A DNA stretch of 64,000 nucleotides from NCBI GenBank assembly GCA_025059235.1, contig JANXCV010000003.1:1-64000 (forward strand), written 5' to 3'. Made by a program: the position numbers and the translations under genes. Position 1 is the stretch's first letter, and each line of letters begins with the position of its first letter. Under the pieces are notes generated by a model, which saw nothing but the letters and a program-made list of their open reading frames with translations, had not been told where the DNA came from and did not search any database. This document shows, piece by piece, positions 51,731-61,074 of the stretch. The DNA is from Candidatus Calescibacterium sp. (GTDB taxonomy: Bacteria; DRYD01).

Positions 51731-52867
51731 TTAAACAGTTGCTGCTATTCTGACCGGCATTAATAGATACAGAAAATCGTCTGTTTCAGGGAAGGTTACT
51801 TTCATAGGACTACTGTCATCTATGAAGCTTATTTGTATTTCTTGTTCTGATATGTTAGTTAGCATGGTTTCTATGAATTTACCGTTGAAATGAATGATTA
51901 GATCTTTACCGGTTTTTTTCTTTAAGGGAATTTCTTCTTTAGCTTTACCTAATTCGCTTTCTATTGATTTTACTATCATCTTATTTTTGGTAATTTCAAA
52001 TATTACTATTCCACTTAGTTCTTTACTTTTACTAAGAACAAGAATTCTTTTTATTGCGTCTAGTAGTACTTTTCTTGATAGGAGTATATCTATTTCGAAA
52101 TTTGTTGGTATTACTTCTTTATACTCTGGGAAGTTACCATCGATGAGTTTAGATGAGACTTTTACCTGACCGAAATCAGTTTGGCTTTTGAAACAGGCTA
52201 TTTTAGGATTTTCAGGATTGTCTAATAGGATTTCTATTAGCCCTTTGATATTTTTTTGTATAGTCTTTAGACTTTTTACGGGGAGGATCAATTTTGATTC
52301 GTTATTCGATGGTTGGTTGATTTTTCTCAATGCTAGTTGACTACCATCTGTAGCTACTAATTTCATATCTTTTTTGGTTATTTCAAATAGTACGCCTGCA
52401 AAGATGGGATTACTTTCATCTGGATAGCTGGATGAGTATATTACACTATCTATTGCTTCATCTAAAGTTTCTGAATCTATTTCCATGATCTTTTGTAATT
52501 TTGTGGATGATAGTGTCAATTCGGGATATTCGGATATGTCTATGGTCGCTAGTTCTGCTGAAAAACCTAGGGAATTTATGGTCAGGCGACTATCTTTCAG
52601 CTGGAAAGATAACTCAGGGTAGTCTATTTTTGAGATCAATTGTTGAAGAGGTTTTAAAGGTACTACTGTTTCTCCTTCCTGGAATACTTCACAATCTATC
52701 GAACATATATATTCGCTTTCTAGATCTGTTGTTGAAATTATGACTTTTGAACTTTGAGCTTCAATCTTTATTCCTTCTAGTGCAAGTAAGGGACTTTTCC
52801 GGGGTACTATGATATTTGCCATATCTAAGGCTTTTTCCAGATTATCTGTTTTTACTGTGAAATTCAT
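51731..52867 (-). CDS. dnaN: DNA polymerase III beta sliding clamp
   Basis: MNFTVKTDNLEKALDMANIIVPRKSPLLALEGIKIEA…LVATDGSQLALRKI…YLLMPVRI. Confidence 0.93.
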   Translation of the reverse strand: MNFTVKTDNLEKALDMANIIVPRKSPLLALEGIKIEAQSSKVIISTTDLESEYICSIDCEVFQEGETVVPLKPLQQLISKIDYPELSFQLKDSRLTINSLGFSAELATIDISEYPELTLSSTKLQKIMEIDSETLDEAIDSVIYSSSYPDESNPIFAGVLFEITKKDMKLVATDGSQLALRKINQPSNNESKLILPVKSLKTIQKNIKGLIEILLDNPENPKIACFKSQTDFGQVKVSSKLIDGNFPEYKEVIPTNFEIDILLSRKVLLDAIKRILVLSKSKELSGIVIFEITKNKMIVKSIESELGKAKEEIPLKKKTGKDLIIHFNGKFIETMLTNISEQEIQISFIDDSSPMKVTFPETDDFLYLLMPVRIAATV

Positions 52868-52947
52868 AAGTAAATTATCCTCCTTCTGGTTTGATTTGAT
52901 CTGAACATAATATCAATTCTATAGTTTTAATCCTTATCCTCGGTATG

Positions 52948-53619
52948 TTATGGATTAAGATTGATAATGTTTATTAGGTAAACAATAAGTGGATTGTTGA
53001 CTTTTGCGTTTCTATCTTTGATATATCTAGAAAATTCTCTACCATATTGATCAGATGTATAAGTATAGAAACTTATCGATAAATTTTGAAAGATGATTTG
53101 ATCGTATCTTCTTTGTCTGTTTATAGGTGTAGTCTGTATTTTTATGAGATTAGTAGCATTATTTTCGAAGTTATACAGGTATGTGGTTGTTACATTATTT
53201 GTTGATCTCAAGACGCAAAAATCTTCTATTTTCCAGAAAACATTATCTGGCAAGTAAGCGAAGTTAATGGTGTTTGTTTTATCGAAATATATAACCACTT
53301 TGCGGTAATTTTTTTTATTAATTTTTTCTTGTCTATAATATAGCTCTACTAATGTTTTTGTTGACGAACCTTGTACGCTGTATATCTGTAAGACATTTGA
53401 ATCTAATATTCGTAGATTCAGTATCCCTTTATCATATAGTATTCTTTCAATTTTGATTGCTGTTTGTTTAATTTTTATGTCTGCTTCTTGTACGTATCCT
53501 ACTTTTTTGTTGTACTTAGATAGAACTAGAAGAGTTTGAATGATTATTGTTAAGAGTAGTGAGATAATTCCGATGCTGACTGTTAATTCTATAAGTGTTA
53601 GGGCTTTTTGTTTTTTCAT
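52948..53619 (-). CDS. Pseudopilin with prepilin-type N-terminus
   Basis: KKQKALTLIELTVSIGIISLLLTIIIQTLL. Confidence 0.75.
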   Translation of the reverse strand: MKKQKALTLIELTVSIGIISLLLTIIIQTLLVLSKYNKKVGYVQEADIKIKQTAIKIERILYDKGILNLRILDSNVLQIYSVQGSSTKTLVELYYRQEKINKKNYRKVVIYFDKTNTINFAYLPDNVFWKIEDFCVLRSTNNVTTTYLYNFENNATNLIKIQTTPINRQRRYDQIIFQNLSISFYTYTSDQYGREFSRYIKDRNAKVNNPLIVYLINIINLNP

Positions 53620-53624
53620 ACTGT

Positions 53625-53960
53625 CTATTTCATTGCTATTGCTTCTATTTCTGCTTTTGCTCCTTTGGGTAGGGCTTTGACGATTATTGTGGTTCTGGTG
53701 GGTTTATTTTCACCAAAAAATTTTGAAAATTCTTCATTTATTTTTGGGAAGCTATCTTCATCTGTCAAAAATATAGTTGTTTTCACTACATCTTCCTTGG
53801 AGAATCCTGCTGCATTTAGTATTTTTTCTAGATTATCTAGAGCTTTTTTGAACTGCTCTAGTGGGTCATCACTAACCAACTGGTTATTTTCATCTATCCC
53901 TAATTGACCAGAAACGAAGAGTATGTTACCTTTCAGTATGTATGGGCTATACGGTAGCAT
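53625..53960 (-). CDS. RidA/YjgF-family enamine/imine deaminase
   Basis: LFVSGQLGIDENN…QFKKALDNLEKILNAAGFSKEDVVKTTIFLTDE…VKALPKGAKAEIEAIA. Confidence 0.9.
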   Translation of the reverse strand: MLPYSPYILKGNILFVSGQLGIDENNQLVSDDPLEQFKKALDNLEKILNAAGFSKEDVVKTTIFLTDEDSFPKINEEFSKFFGENKPTRTTIIVKALPKGAKAEIEAIAMK

Positions 53961-54031
53961 TTTCTTGTAACCTCCCTAATATATACTTCACATACTGTCT
54001 GTTTTTTACCCTTCGGAAAGCAATAAAAAAA

Positions 54032-54048
54032 TGTTAAAATATTGTAAA
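54032..54048 (-). promoter_or_regulatory. TTTACA-N5-TTAACA direct-repeat box
   Basis: TGTTAA at 54032 and TGTAAA at 54043 on + strand, between divergent genes. Confidence 0.35.
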
Positions 54049-54132
54049 AATATCTCGAAAAAAGTTTAATTTACATAACTGAAGGGATATTAATAGTAAT
54101 AAAAAAGAAATATCTTGAAGGAGGGGGTATAA

Positions 54133-56268
54133 ATGATGATTATTGGTTCTAGTAGTTGGTCCAATTTTGGGTTAGGTATATCGATAGCAGGCGATGTAAC
54201 TCAACAGGATATAAAACAGGTAGAGGAAGCTATAAAGCGAGATAAACCCTTAGAAGACCTTGGATTTGATACAAACTTTCGTATAGAACAAACTCCCAGA
54301 GACATGTCTAATATTTTTTCGAAAACACTTTCCAAATTTGATATGGGTATTTCACAATTAACCAACCAGATATCATCTTTGAAAAGAAAGCTTGCTAGCT
54401 TAATGAGGAGAAAATTTAAACCTTGGAGTTTGATAAGAGAAATAAAGAGAAAAATCAAAGAATATACTAAGGGGTTAAAGAATCTAAAGAAACTGAGATC
54501 AAAATATCTGAATACTAAATCTAAAACACAAGGTGTAATCAACAAAAATATAGGTCATTTTACTGGTTCTATGGAAGCTAGGGATGCTTTATATAACAGA
54601 GGAGCGAAACTACTTTCCAAGTTTCCGCAACTGCAAGGAGACTTTAGATTTCTATTAACTCGGTTCAACATATCCGTTCCTCCTGAAATGGTCAACCAAA
54701 ATCCCTTTATAAATTTAGGTGCTTTCAGTATGATAGGGGGTATGTTGGGAGCTTCAGCTCTTGGAGTGCTTAGTCATGCACAACTTGGTTTTATTATGCA
54801 AGTACACGATGTTAATCAGCTAGTTAGTATGCTGAACTTATGTATATCAACACATCAAAATCTTATGAATAATCTAACAATTCTTAACAAAGCTGAAGCT
54901 TTTGAGAGTCAGAAAATCATGAAGCTACAGATGGATATGTTAAGATTCACCCAAGCCCAATCTTTTGCAAAAATGAGAAAAGTTTTCTTCAAAGGTAAAG
55001 AAATGATGTTCAAAGGATTCAGCAAGATACTAGATAAAGTGAGTAAAGTGGTTAATAAAATGGCTGTAGCTTTAGAGAAGGCTGCAGCTGGATTGGAAGC
55101 AGCTGCAAATGCGGCACAGTCTATCCCACTTGTTGGACCTGCAATAGCTGCTGCTCTTAGAGCTGCTGCTAAAGCTCTAAGAAAGATCGCCAATATGCTC
55201 AAAAAAGCTTCCAAAGTTCTCCAGCAAAAGGCAAAACTCATGCAAAACAAAGCTAACCATATGTCAAAAATGCAAAAACTAATGAATAAAAGAATCAATT
55301 TTCTACAAAAGCTTAAAAACAAAACATCCCAGATGTTGGAACAAACAAGGAATAATCTTCTACAAATAAGAGAAAGAAAAAAGCTCGTAATTAATAACTT
55401 GAAGTTGAATCAAATGCTAATGAATATGATAATTATGCGTTTAAGGATGTTGGGAGAAAATCCGATGTTACCTAATTTAGGATTTCCTAACTTTCCAAAT
55501 CAGGGATTACCATTGTTGCCTCTAGGTGTCCCGAGAGTTGATATGCCAGGATTAGGTATAATGCGTCCAGGTTTACCTATTGGTATGGGTTTGCCCAGTA
55601 GTATAGGTTTACCAGTAGTTACTCCACCTATGAATTTACCTGGCACGATGATAAATCTTGGAAGTGGGATGTTCTTGGGTGGAATTATGTTAAGCTTGGT
55701 CAATCCTATGATTGGAATTCCATTAATGATGACGGGATTGACTTCAATCATGGCCGGTAGTACGTTAGGTATGCAGAGAGGTTTAATGGGTATTAACCCA
55801 TCTGTATTGGGTCAAGGATTGGGACCTCTTGCAGGATCAGTAAGTGGTATATTCAGACCTACTAATGTCAAGCAACAAGCCGAGCAACTTTTAACACAAT
55901 TAGCACAAAATATTCTTAATAACCGAAATAACCCACAAGTACATATGTATAGACAAATGTTGAAGCATATATACATACAAGTAGCTCAGAGAATTGATTT
56001 GTCTCCTCAAGTGAAGCAACTCGTTTCTCAAGCAGTTGGTGAAAATCTTTCTCACATCTCACCCTCTACTGTTGGGATGATCACTGGAGCTAGTATGGGA
56101 TTAATGATGGGTATGTTTATGGGGGGACCATTAGGAGCTATTGCTGGACTTGCAGCAGGTACTATCGTAGGGGGGATAACTGGAACTATTCTAGGAACTA
56201 TGAATAGATTTATTGCCAGTGCTCAATTAAACTACCTAGGTGGAATCATGTTAAATGCTACATTCTAA
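54133..56268 (+). CDS. Large Ala/Gly/Met-rich hydrophobic protein with amphipathic Lys/Ala helices and C-terminal Gly-zipper
   Basis: 711-aa ORF with RBS gaaggaggggg; no recognised family. Confidence 0.8.
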   Translation: MMIIGSSSWSNFGLGISIAGDVTQQDIKQVEEAIKRDKPLEDLGFDTNFRIEQTPRDMSNIFSKTLSKFDMGISQLTNQISSLKRKLASLMRRKFKPWSLIREIKRKIKEYTKGLKNLKKLRSKYLNTKSKTQGVINKNIGHFTGSMEARDALYNRGAKLLSKFPQLQGDFRFLLTRFNISVPPEMVNQNPFINLGAFSMIGGMLGASALGVLSHAQLGFIMQVHDVNQLVSMLNLCISTHQNLMNNLTILNKAEAFESQKIMKLQMDMLRFTQAQSFAKMRKVFFKGKEMMFKGFSKILDKVSKVVNKMAVALEKAAAGLEAAANAAQSIPLVGPAIAAALRAAAKALRKIANMLKKASKVLQQKAKLMQNKANHMSKMQKLMNKRINFLQKLKNKTSQMLEQTRNNLLQIRERKKLVINNLKLNQMLMNMIIMRLRMLGENPMLPNLGFPNFPNQGLPLLPLGVPRVDMPGLGIMRPGLPIGMGLPSSIGLPVVTPPMNLPGTMINLGSGMFLGGIMLSLVNPMIGIPLMMTGLTSIMAGSTLGMQRGLMGINPSVLGQGLGPLAGSVSGIFRPTNVKQQAEQLLTQLAQNILNNRNNPQVHMYRQMLKHIYIQVAQRIDLSPQVKQLVSQAVGENLSHISPSTVGMITGASMGLMMGMFMGGPLGAIAGLAAGTIVGGITGTILGTMNRFIASAQLNYLGGIMLNATF

Positions 56269-56271
56269 ATT

Positions 56272-56871
56272 ATGGAAAACATAGAGAAAGAAATAGAAAA
56301 GATAAACGAGACAATTCTCAAAGGAGTTGAAAACAAAGACTTACTAGTATTAAGAAAAGGTATTACTGAACTAAAAAATATCTTGAAGATAATTTATGAT
56401 GATATAAACGAATGGAAAGAGAATATCGACTCTAGTGAAGAGGTACCTATTATCTTTGAAATCATTCCAAACCTGCAAAAGGTGAATGATATTCTACAAG
56501 ATCTCCTAGCATATCTAGAAAAGGAAAAATTAGATGAAAAAGACCTTGAAGAGATAAGACAACTAGAAAATGAAACCGAACAGATAATAGAGATAATTGA
56601 AACCCTCACTGAATTGCCTGAAGAAGATGAAGATGAAACTGAAATCGATTTAGAAGAAGAAATAGAAAAAATTATGCAAGAAGATGAAGAAATAGAGGAA
56701 GAATTTGATGAAGATCTAGATGACACCGGCAATCAATACATAAATTCAATCCTAGAAACCATAAAGGTTGCTATAGATAACCAAGATCACGAAAAAATAG
56801 AGGATGAAATTCAAAAACTGATGAATTATATTTCGTCTGATATTGATGATAAAAATCATGAAGAAAAATGA
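56272..56871 (+). CDS. Strongly acidic helical protein, partner of preceding gene
   Basis: 199-aa ORF starting 3 bp after preceding stop; EEDEDETEIDLEEEIEKIMQEDEEIEEEFDEDLDD. Confidence 0.75.
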   Translation: MENIEKEIEKINETILKGVENKDLLVLRKGITELKNILKIIYDDINEWKENIDSSEEVPIIFEIIPNLQKVNDILQDLLAYLEKEKLDEKDLEEIRQLENETEQIIEIIETLTELPEEDEDETEIDLEEEIEKIMQEDEEIEEEFDEDLDDTGNQYINSILETIKVAIDNQDHEKIEDEIQKLMNYISSDIDDKNHEEK

Positions 56872-57448
56872 GAAAATACTAATTATTTTCTCTCATCCAA
56901 GAAAAAATAGTTTTAATTCCTTTATTCTGAGCAGAATACTTCATGTTCTTCAAGAGTATAATCTGGATTTTGTGATCAGAGATTTATATGAGATAGGTTT
57001 TGATCCCGTGTTAAAGTTTGAGGAAAATTTGCATGATATCATGATCGAGCAGAATTATATTCGAGACAGTAACTTATTGATTTTTATATATCCTGTTTGG
57101 TGGGGTTCTATGCCTGCTATTCTAAAAGGATATATCGATAGAGTTCTTTCTTACGGTTTTGCATATACTGTAGATGGTGAAGGTAACTCTATTCCTCTAT
57201 TAAGTGGCAAAAAATCTATCATAGTTTCTACCCTGGGTGGTGAAGAAAAAACATACAAAGATCATTCACTAGAAGAAGCTATAAAGAAAATAAACAAACA
57301 TATAATCTTTGAATTCTGTGGAATAGAATTAATAGAGCAATTTTTTATCTATGGTGTCAAGGAAAATAACAGAAAGGAGTTAGAAGAAAAAGTAGAAAAA
57401 CTTGAGCAAAAAATTAGGGAAATAATATATGCATTGTATTCTCATTGA
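56858..57448 (+). CDS. Flavodoxin-fold NAD(P)H dehydrogenase (quinone)-like protein
   Basis: ILIIFSHPRKNSFN…LIFIYPVWWGSMPAILKGYIDRVLSYGFAY. Confidence 0.85.
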   Translation: MKKNEKILIIFSHPRKNSFNSFILSRILHVLQEYNLDFVIRDLYEIGFDPVLKFEENLHDIMIEQNYIRDSNLLIFIYPVWWGSMPAILKGYIDRVLSYGFAYTVDGEGNSIPLLSGKKSIIVSTLGGEEKTYKDHSLEEAIKKINKHIIFEFCGIELIEQFFIYGVKENNRKELEEKVEKLEQKIREIIYALYSH

Positions 57449-57828
57449 TCTGAAAAGGTATTTGTATTATTATTAAAATAGCTCACTTTGATGTTTTGAT
57501 AGGATTGTTTCAGTATTTTATATGGATCGTACTGACTGAGATGATTGGTTATATTTACTGGATGAACTTGTATGGATGGAATATTTGTTGGATTTATTAC
57601 TTTTAAAGGATTATAAAAATTTGGGGTAACTTGTATACTTACTGGTGATATTGTTACTGGGCGTATTGATACACCCTGTATAGACGTTGTTGATACGGAT
57701 ACAGGGGATATACTTTTTGATCCTATCGAGACTGGAGCTATACTTACAGATGGTACTGTTACACTTGAGTACGAAATAGATAAAATAACTATTACGAATG
57801 TTATTATTATTGTTATCTTTCTTATCAT
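57442..57828 (-). CDS. Small secreted protein with five-residue [ST][IV]xPV repeats
   Basis: Signal peptide then TVPSV-SIAPV-SIGSK-SISPV-SVSTT-SIQGV-SIRPV-TISPV-SIQVT. Confidence 0.7.
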   Translation of the reverse strand: MIRKITIIITFVIVILSISYSSVTVPSVSIAPVSIGSKSISPVSVSTTSIQGVSIRPVTISPVSIQVTPNFYNPLKVINPTNIPSIQVHPVNITNHLSQYDPYKILKQSYQNIKVSYFNNNTNTFSDQ

Positions 57829-57894
57829 TTTTCATTCCTCCTTTTTATTATTTACTGCAGATATAATCAAAAGGTTTTGGGATTATGATGATTA

Positions 57895-57913
57895 TTGTAA
57901 AAAAAATGTAAAA
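57895..57913 (-). promoter_or_regulatory. TTTACA-N5-TTTACA direct-repeat box (19-nt exact match to 36635-36653)
   Basis: TTGTAAAAAAAATGTAAAA in both places. Confidence 0.4.
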
Positions 57914-57928
57914 TATGATTTTCTAGAG

Positions 57929-58645
57929 TTATGATTTATGCTTTATTGTTTTTAGGTGATATAGGGTTATTCCGAGTGCTACTGAAGTGTTCAAACTTTC
58001 TACGTTTTTTATGGGTATACGTATATTATGGCAGATTTGTTTGATTTTATCATCTATTCCTCTCTCTCCTCCTAATATTAGCAGTATCTTGTCATTGATT
58101 TTTGTTATTTCTGATAGTTCTATTTTGCCTTTAGAGTCTAGGCAGAGGGGATAATAATCTTTTTGTTTCAATTCTTGTATTGTTTTTAGGGCATTGTTTG
58201 TTCTGGTAATCAATACTTTTGCGTTTCTACTTGTATGTATAACTGTATCATTTACTGGGCAGCTATCTTTTGAGGTTATTATTATTCCTTTTATGTCAAA
58301 AGCACTAGCTGTTCTTACTATAGCTCCCAAATTTCTTGGATCTTTTACTTTATAAGCCAATAGGATTATGTTTAGATCACTCTTATTTTTTTCTATATCT
58401 TCTATATCTGAGTATCTAAAATCTGATATTTGTAGAGCTATGTGTATATTTTTATTTTTTTCGGTTTTTACTAGTTTTGATATGTTAGTTACTACGATGG
58501 GTATATTTTTTTGTTTGGCCAATTTTATTATGTTTCTGAGCTGGGAAAAATTTTGAGCTTCCTTGCTTATATAAAGTTTAACACTACGCTGAGATTCGGA
58601 AGAAAGAAGAAATTCTTCGATCAGTTTTTTAGAGTACAGTAGAAT
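57929..58645 (-). CDS. TrmH/SpoU-family RNA 2'-O-methyltransferase; N-terminal part lacks a canonical start
   Basis: C-terminal ILGGERGIDDKIKQICHNIRIPIKNVESLNTSVALGITLYHL; substrate-binding-like N-terminus extends to the upstream stop. Confidence 0.75.
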   Translation of the reverse strand: MLLYSKKLIEEFLLSSESQRSVKLYISKEAQNFSQLRNIIKLAKQKNIPIVVTNISKLVKTEKNKNIHIALQISDFRYSDIEDIEKNKSDLNIILLAYKVKDPRNLGAIVRTASAFDIKGIIITSKDSCPVNDTVIHTSRNAKVLITRTNNALKTIQELKQKDYYPLCLDSKGKIELSEITKINDKILLILGGERGIDDKIKQICHNIRIPIKNVESLNTSVALGITLYHLKTIKHKS

Positions 58646-60529
58646 TTACGTTGCCTCCATTTTTTGAAGCTTTTCTTTTATTTTTTCTAGAGATTTTTTT
58701 AATTCGCTTATTCTGTTTTCATATTCTTCTTCTGTAATTTCTCCTATACTTTTTAGGAATTTCAATTCATTTATTTTTTTGAGTATATTTTCTTTTTCTT
58801 CTTGTAGTTTTTTTATATCTTCTGGTGTAATTTGTTTTTTTATTTCTATGGTTATTTCTTCGGTTTGTATTTGTTGAGAGAGAACCTTTTCGCTGAGAGG
58901 TTCTTCTTGTAGTTTTTTCTCTATTTTTTTCTCTATCTTTGAAAGTAGGTGTTCTATGTTGATTTGTTTTTCTGTTTCTGTCAATTCAATTTTTTTAGTT
59001 TGTATTGATTCAGTTTTTTGAACGTTTGATATTTCCTTTTGTGTGAGATTTGGTATGCTTATTTTTTCGGGTAATTCTAGCTTTTTGGGTGATATATTTT
59101 CTTCCTTAGGGATTTGAATTTTATGCGAAGGGATTTCTTTTGGTTTTTGAGATTCTTTATTTTCTTCTGTTTTTTCTGGTTTTGTTTGTTTTATAGGGGA
59201 TAATTTTGTAGGAGTTTCGGCTTCTTTTTCAGCTTCCTCTAAGAATTTCAGGAAAATAGATGTATCATATTTTATTTCTTTCGCTTCAGTTTTTACTTCT
59301 TCCAAAATCCTTTGGTTTATTATGTTTTCATCTATATTTTGTGTTTTTATATTGATTTTCTTTTGGGTGGTATCTTCAATAGTTGTTTGATATTCTGAGG
59401 TTTTTTGTTCTGGAATTTTTTCTTCTATGGTTTTCTGGATTTTATCCTCTGAAACTTTTTGATTTATTATATTTTCTCTTTCTAATTCTAGGATTTTTTG
59501 TTCGATATTTTCGTAAATTTTTGTTTCTTTTACTTTTTGTTTTTGTTGTGCTGCTTGCCATCTAATTGTTTCGGCTTTGAAGTTGGAATAAGAATAGAAG
59601 AACATATCCAGTGGTAATTTCATCTGTTTTAAATAAAGGGTTATTATATCTTCATAGTTAGGGAATATAATTACCCAGTGTATATAACCTAGGTTATCGA
59701 TTTGGCTAGTCAAAAAGTTAAGGAACTTGTTTCCGTACTTGTCTAGTATTAGTACTTCTGGATATGATTTATGTTTTAGTATAAAGTAGAGTGGATTAAA
59801 GTTTACTATTGTATAATCTTCTATTTTGTGATCTGTTTTTATTATGTATTTTGTGCCTGTTTTGCTTATGAAATAAATTCCTTTTTTTTCTTGTTCTTGT
59901 AGTATAAAGGCACAATCTCCTTCGTTGTTAATGAAGAAATCTAGTATTTCCACGTTTTCAATCGAAAAAGATAATTCTTCTACGTAATTTATTAGATTTA
60001 TTTTTTGTATTGACATTTTCTGGGGATCTGCAACTAATATGTAATTTGCTAAGGGGGATAGTTTAAAAATAAACAAGTCTTCTTGTTTGTCTACCTTTTT
60101 GGTTAGAATTATTTCTTCTCTTTTTGTGCTTATATTCAGGACACCTAATTCTTGTATAATTATCCCTTTCTTTGTTAACTTACTAAATATTGATTTATCT
60201 TGAGTTATTCTTGTAAAGAAAATTTTGTTTTCTTTAGGTAATAGAGAAAAATCTTGTATTTTTCCTCCTTCCTTGAAGTATTGATTGAGTGTTTTTGTTT
60301 CTATGTTGTCTTTTTCTGAAAAATAGAGAATTTTGAGTTCGTTATTTTGAAGTACTAGTAGTTCTGCTTTATCAGAAAGAGATATTACCTTTGTGTCTAT
60401 TCCCGTTATTTCTACTTCTGTGATAAAAGTCCTTTCTCTATACAAATAGAATTTATTGTTGTAAAATAGACCGAAATACTTCAGGTTAGGTGATGATAAG
60501 GATGTTAATCCATGCGAGGATATATACAT
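58646..60529 (-). CDS. Beta-rich (propeller-like) N-terminus, Glu/Lys-rich coiled coil, C-terminal SHOCT-like motif
   Basis: Long ORF; start moved inward to avoid overlap with the divergent response regulator. Confidence 0.55.
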   Translation of the reverse strand: MYISSHGLTSLSSPNLKYFGLFYNNKFYLYRERTFITEVEITGIDTKVISLSDKAELLVLQNNELKILYFSEKDNIETKTLNQYFKEGGKIQDFSLLPKENKIFFTRITQDKSIFSKLTKKGIIIQELGVLNISTKREEIILTKKVDKQEDLFIFKLSPLANYILVADPQKMSIQKINLINYVEELSFSIENVEILDFFINNEGDCAFILQEQEKKGIYFISKTGTKYIIKTDHKIEDYTIVNFNPLYFILKHKSYPEVLILDKYGNKFLNFLTSQIDNLGYIHWVIIFPNYEDIITLYLKQMKLPLDMFFYSYSNFKAETIRWQAAQQKQKVKETKIYENIEQKILELERENIINQKVSEDKIQKTIEEKIPEQKTSEYQTTIEDTTQKKINIKTQNIDENIINQRILEEVKTEAKEIKYDTSIFLKFLEEAEKEAETPTKLSPIKQTKPEKTEENKESQKPKEIPSHKIQIPKEENISPKKLELPEKISIPNLTQKEISNVQKTESIQTKKIELTETEKQINIEHLLSKIEKKIEKKLQEEPLSEKVLSQQIQTEEITIEIKKQITPEDIKKLQEEKENILKKINELKFLKSIGEITEEEYENRISELKKSLEKIKEKLQKMEAT

Positions 60530-60656
60530 CTCTACTATATTATTTTTATGGAGATCTAGATTTTTTCCTCTTAATCTCAAAACTGGAAAGAAGAAGGACA
60601 AAAATCTTGTAGAATATCTATTAATGTAGATAGTTCTTTTTAGGGGGGTTGATAAG

Positions 60657-61052
60657 ATGGAAAAAGTAGGGAAGAAAATCCTAATAATAGATGATGAGGA
60701 GAATATAGTTGACTTATTATCGAACATTTTAGCTCACTCGGGTTTTGTTACAATTGGAGCATTTAATGGAGAAAGTGGGCTTGAAAAGGCAAAAAAAGAA
60801 AAACCACACATAATAATACTCGACATCATGATGCCTGGTATGGATGGTTTTGAAGTCTTAAAGAAACTAAAAGAAGATAGTGAAACGGCTGAAATACCTG
60901 TTATAATGTTAACTGCAAAGACAGAGGATTCAGCAATCATCGAAAGCTGGCGCAAAGGAGCAGAATTCTACATACCAAAACCCTTTGAAATAGAAGAATT
61001 ACTACATGTGATAAACCTTATTCTTAAATCCAAATATGCAGAGACTAGCTGA
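60657..61052 (+). CDS. Single-domain response regulator (CheY-like receiver)
   Basis: ILIIDDEENIV…IIILDIMMPGMDGFEVL…VIMLTAK…IPKPFEIEEL. Confidence 0.93.
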   Translation: MEKVGKKILIIDDEENIVDLLSNILAHSGFVTIGAFNGESGLEKAKKEKPHIIILDIMMPGMDGFEVLKKLKEDSETAEIPVIMLTAKTEDSAIIESWRKGAEFYIPKPFEIEELLHVINLILKSKYAETS

Positions 61053-61074
61053 ATCTCAAGAGGAGAGGATAAAT

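Noticed and set aside
54909-55322. 137-aa minus-strand ORF opposite the hydrophobic 711-aa gene
   Set aside because: Mirror of a low-complexity Ala/Lys coding strand; no RBS and no recognisable domain, so likely an antisense artefact
56394-56732. Ser-rich 112-aa minus-strand ORF
   Set aside because: Ser/Ile run arises from reading GAA/GAT-rich acidic codons in reverse; not a gene
57611-57835. 74-aa alternative-frame ORF over the repeat protein gene
   Set aside because: Out-of-frame reading of the repeat region; the frame with signal peptide and RBS is preferred
60530-60727. N-terminal extension of the 58646-60727 minus ORF
   Set aside because: Would overlap the response regulator start head-to-head; extension is low-complexity and starts without an RBS, so the start was moved to 60529
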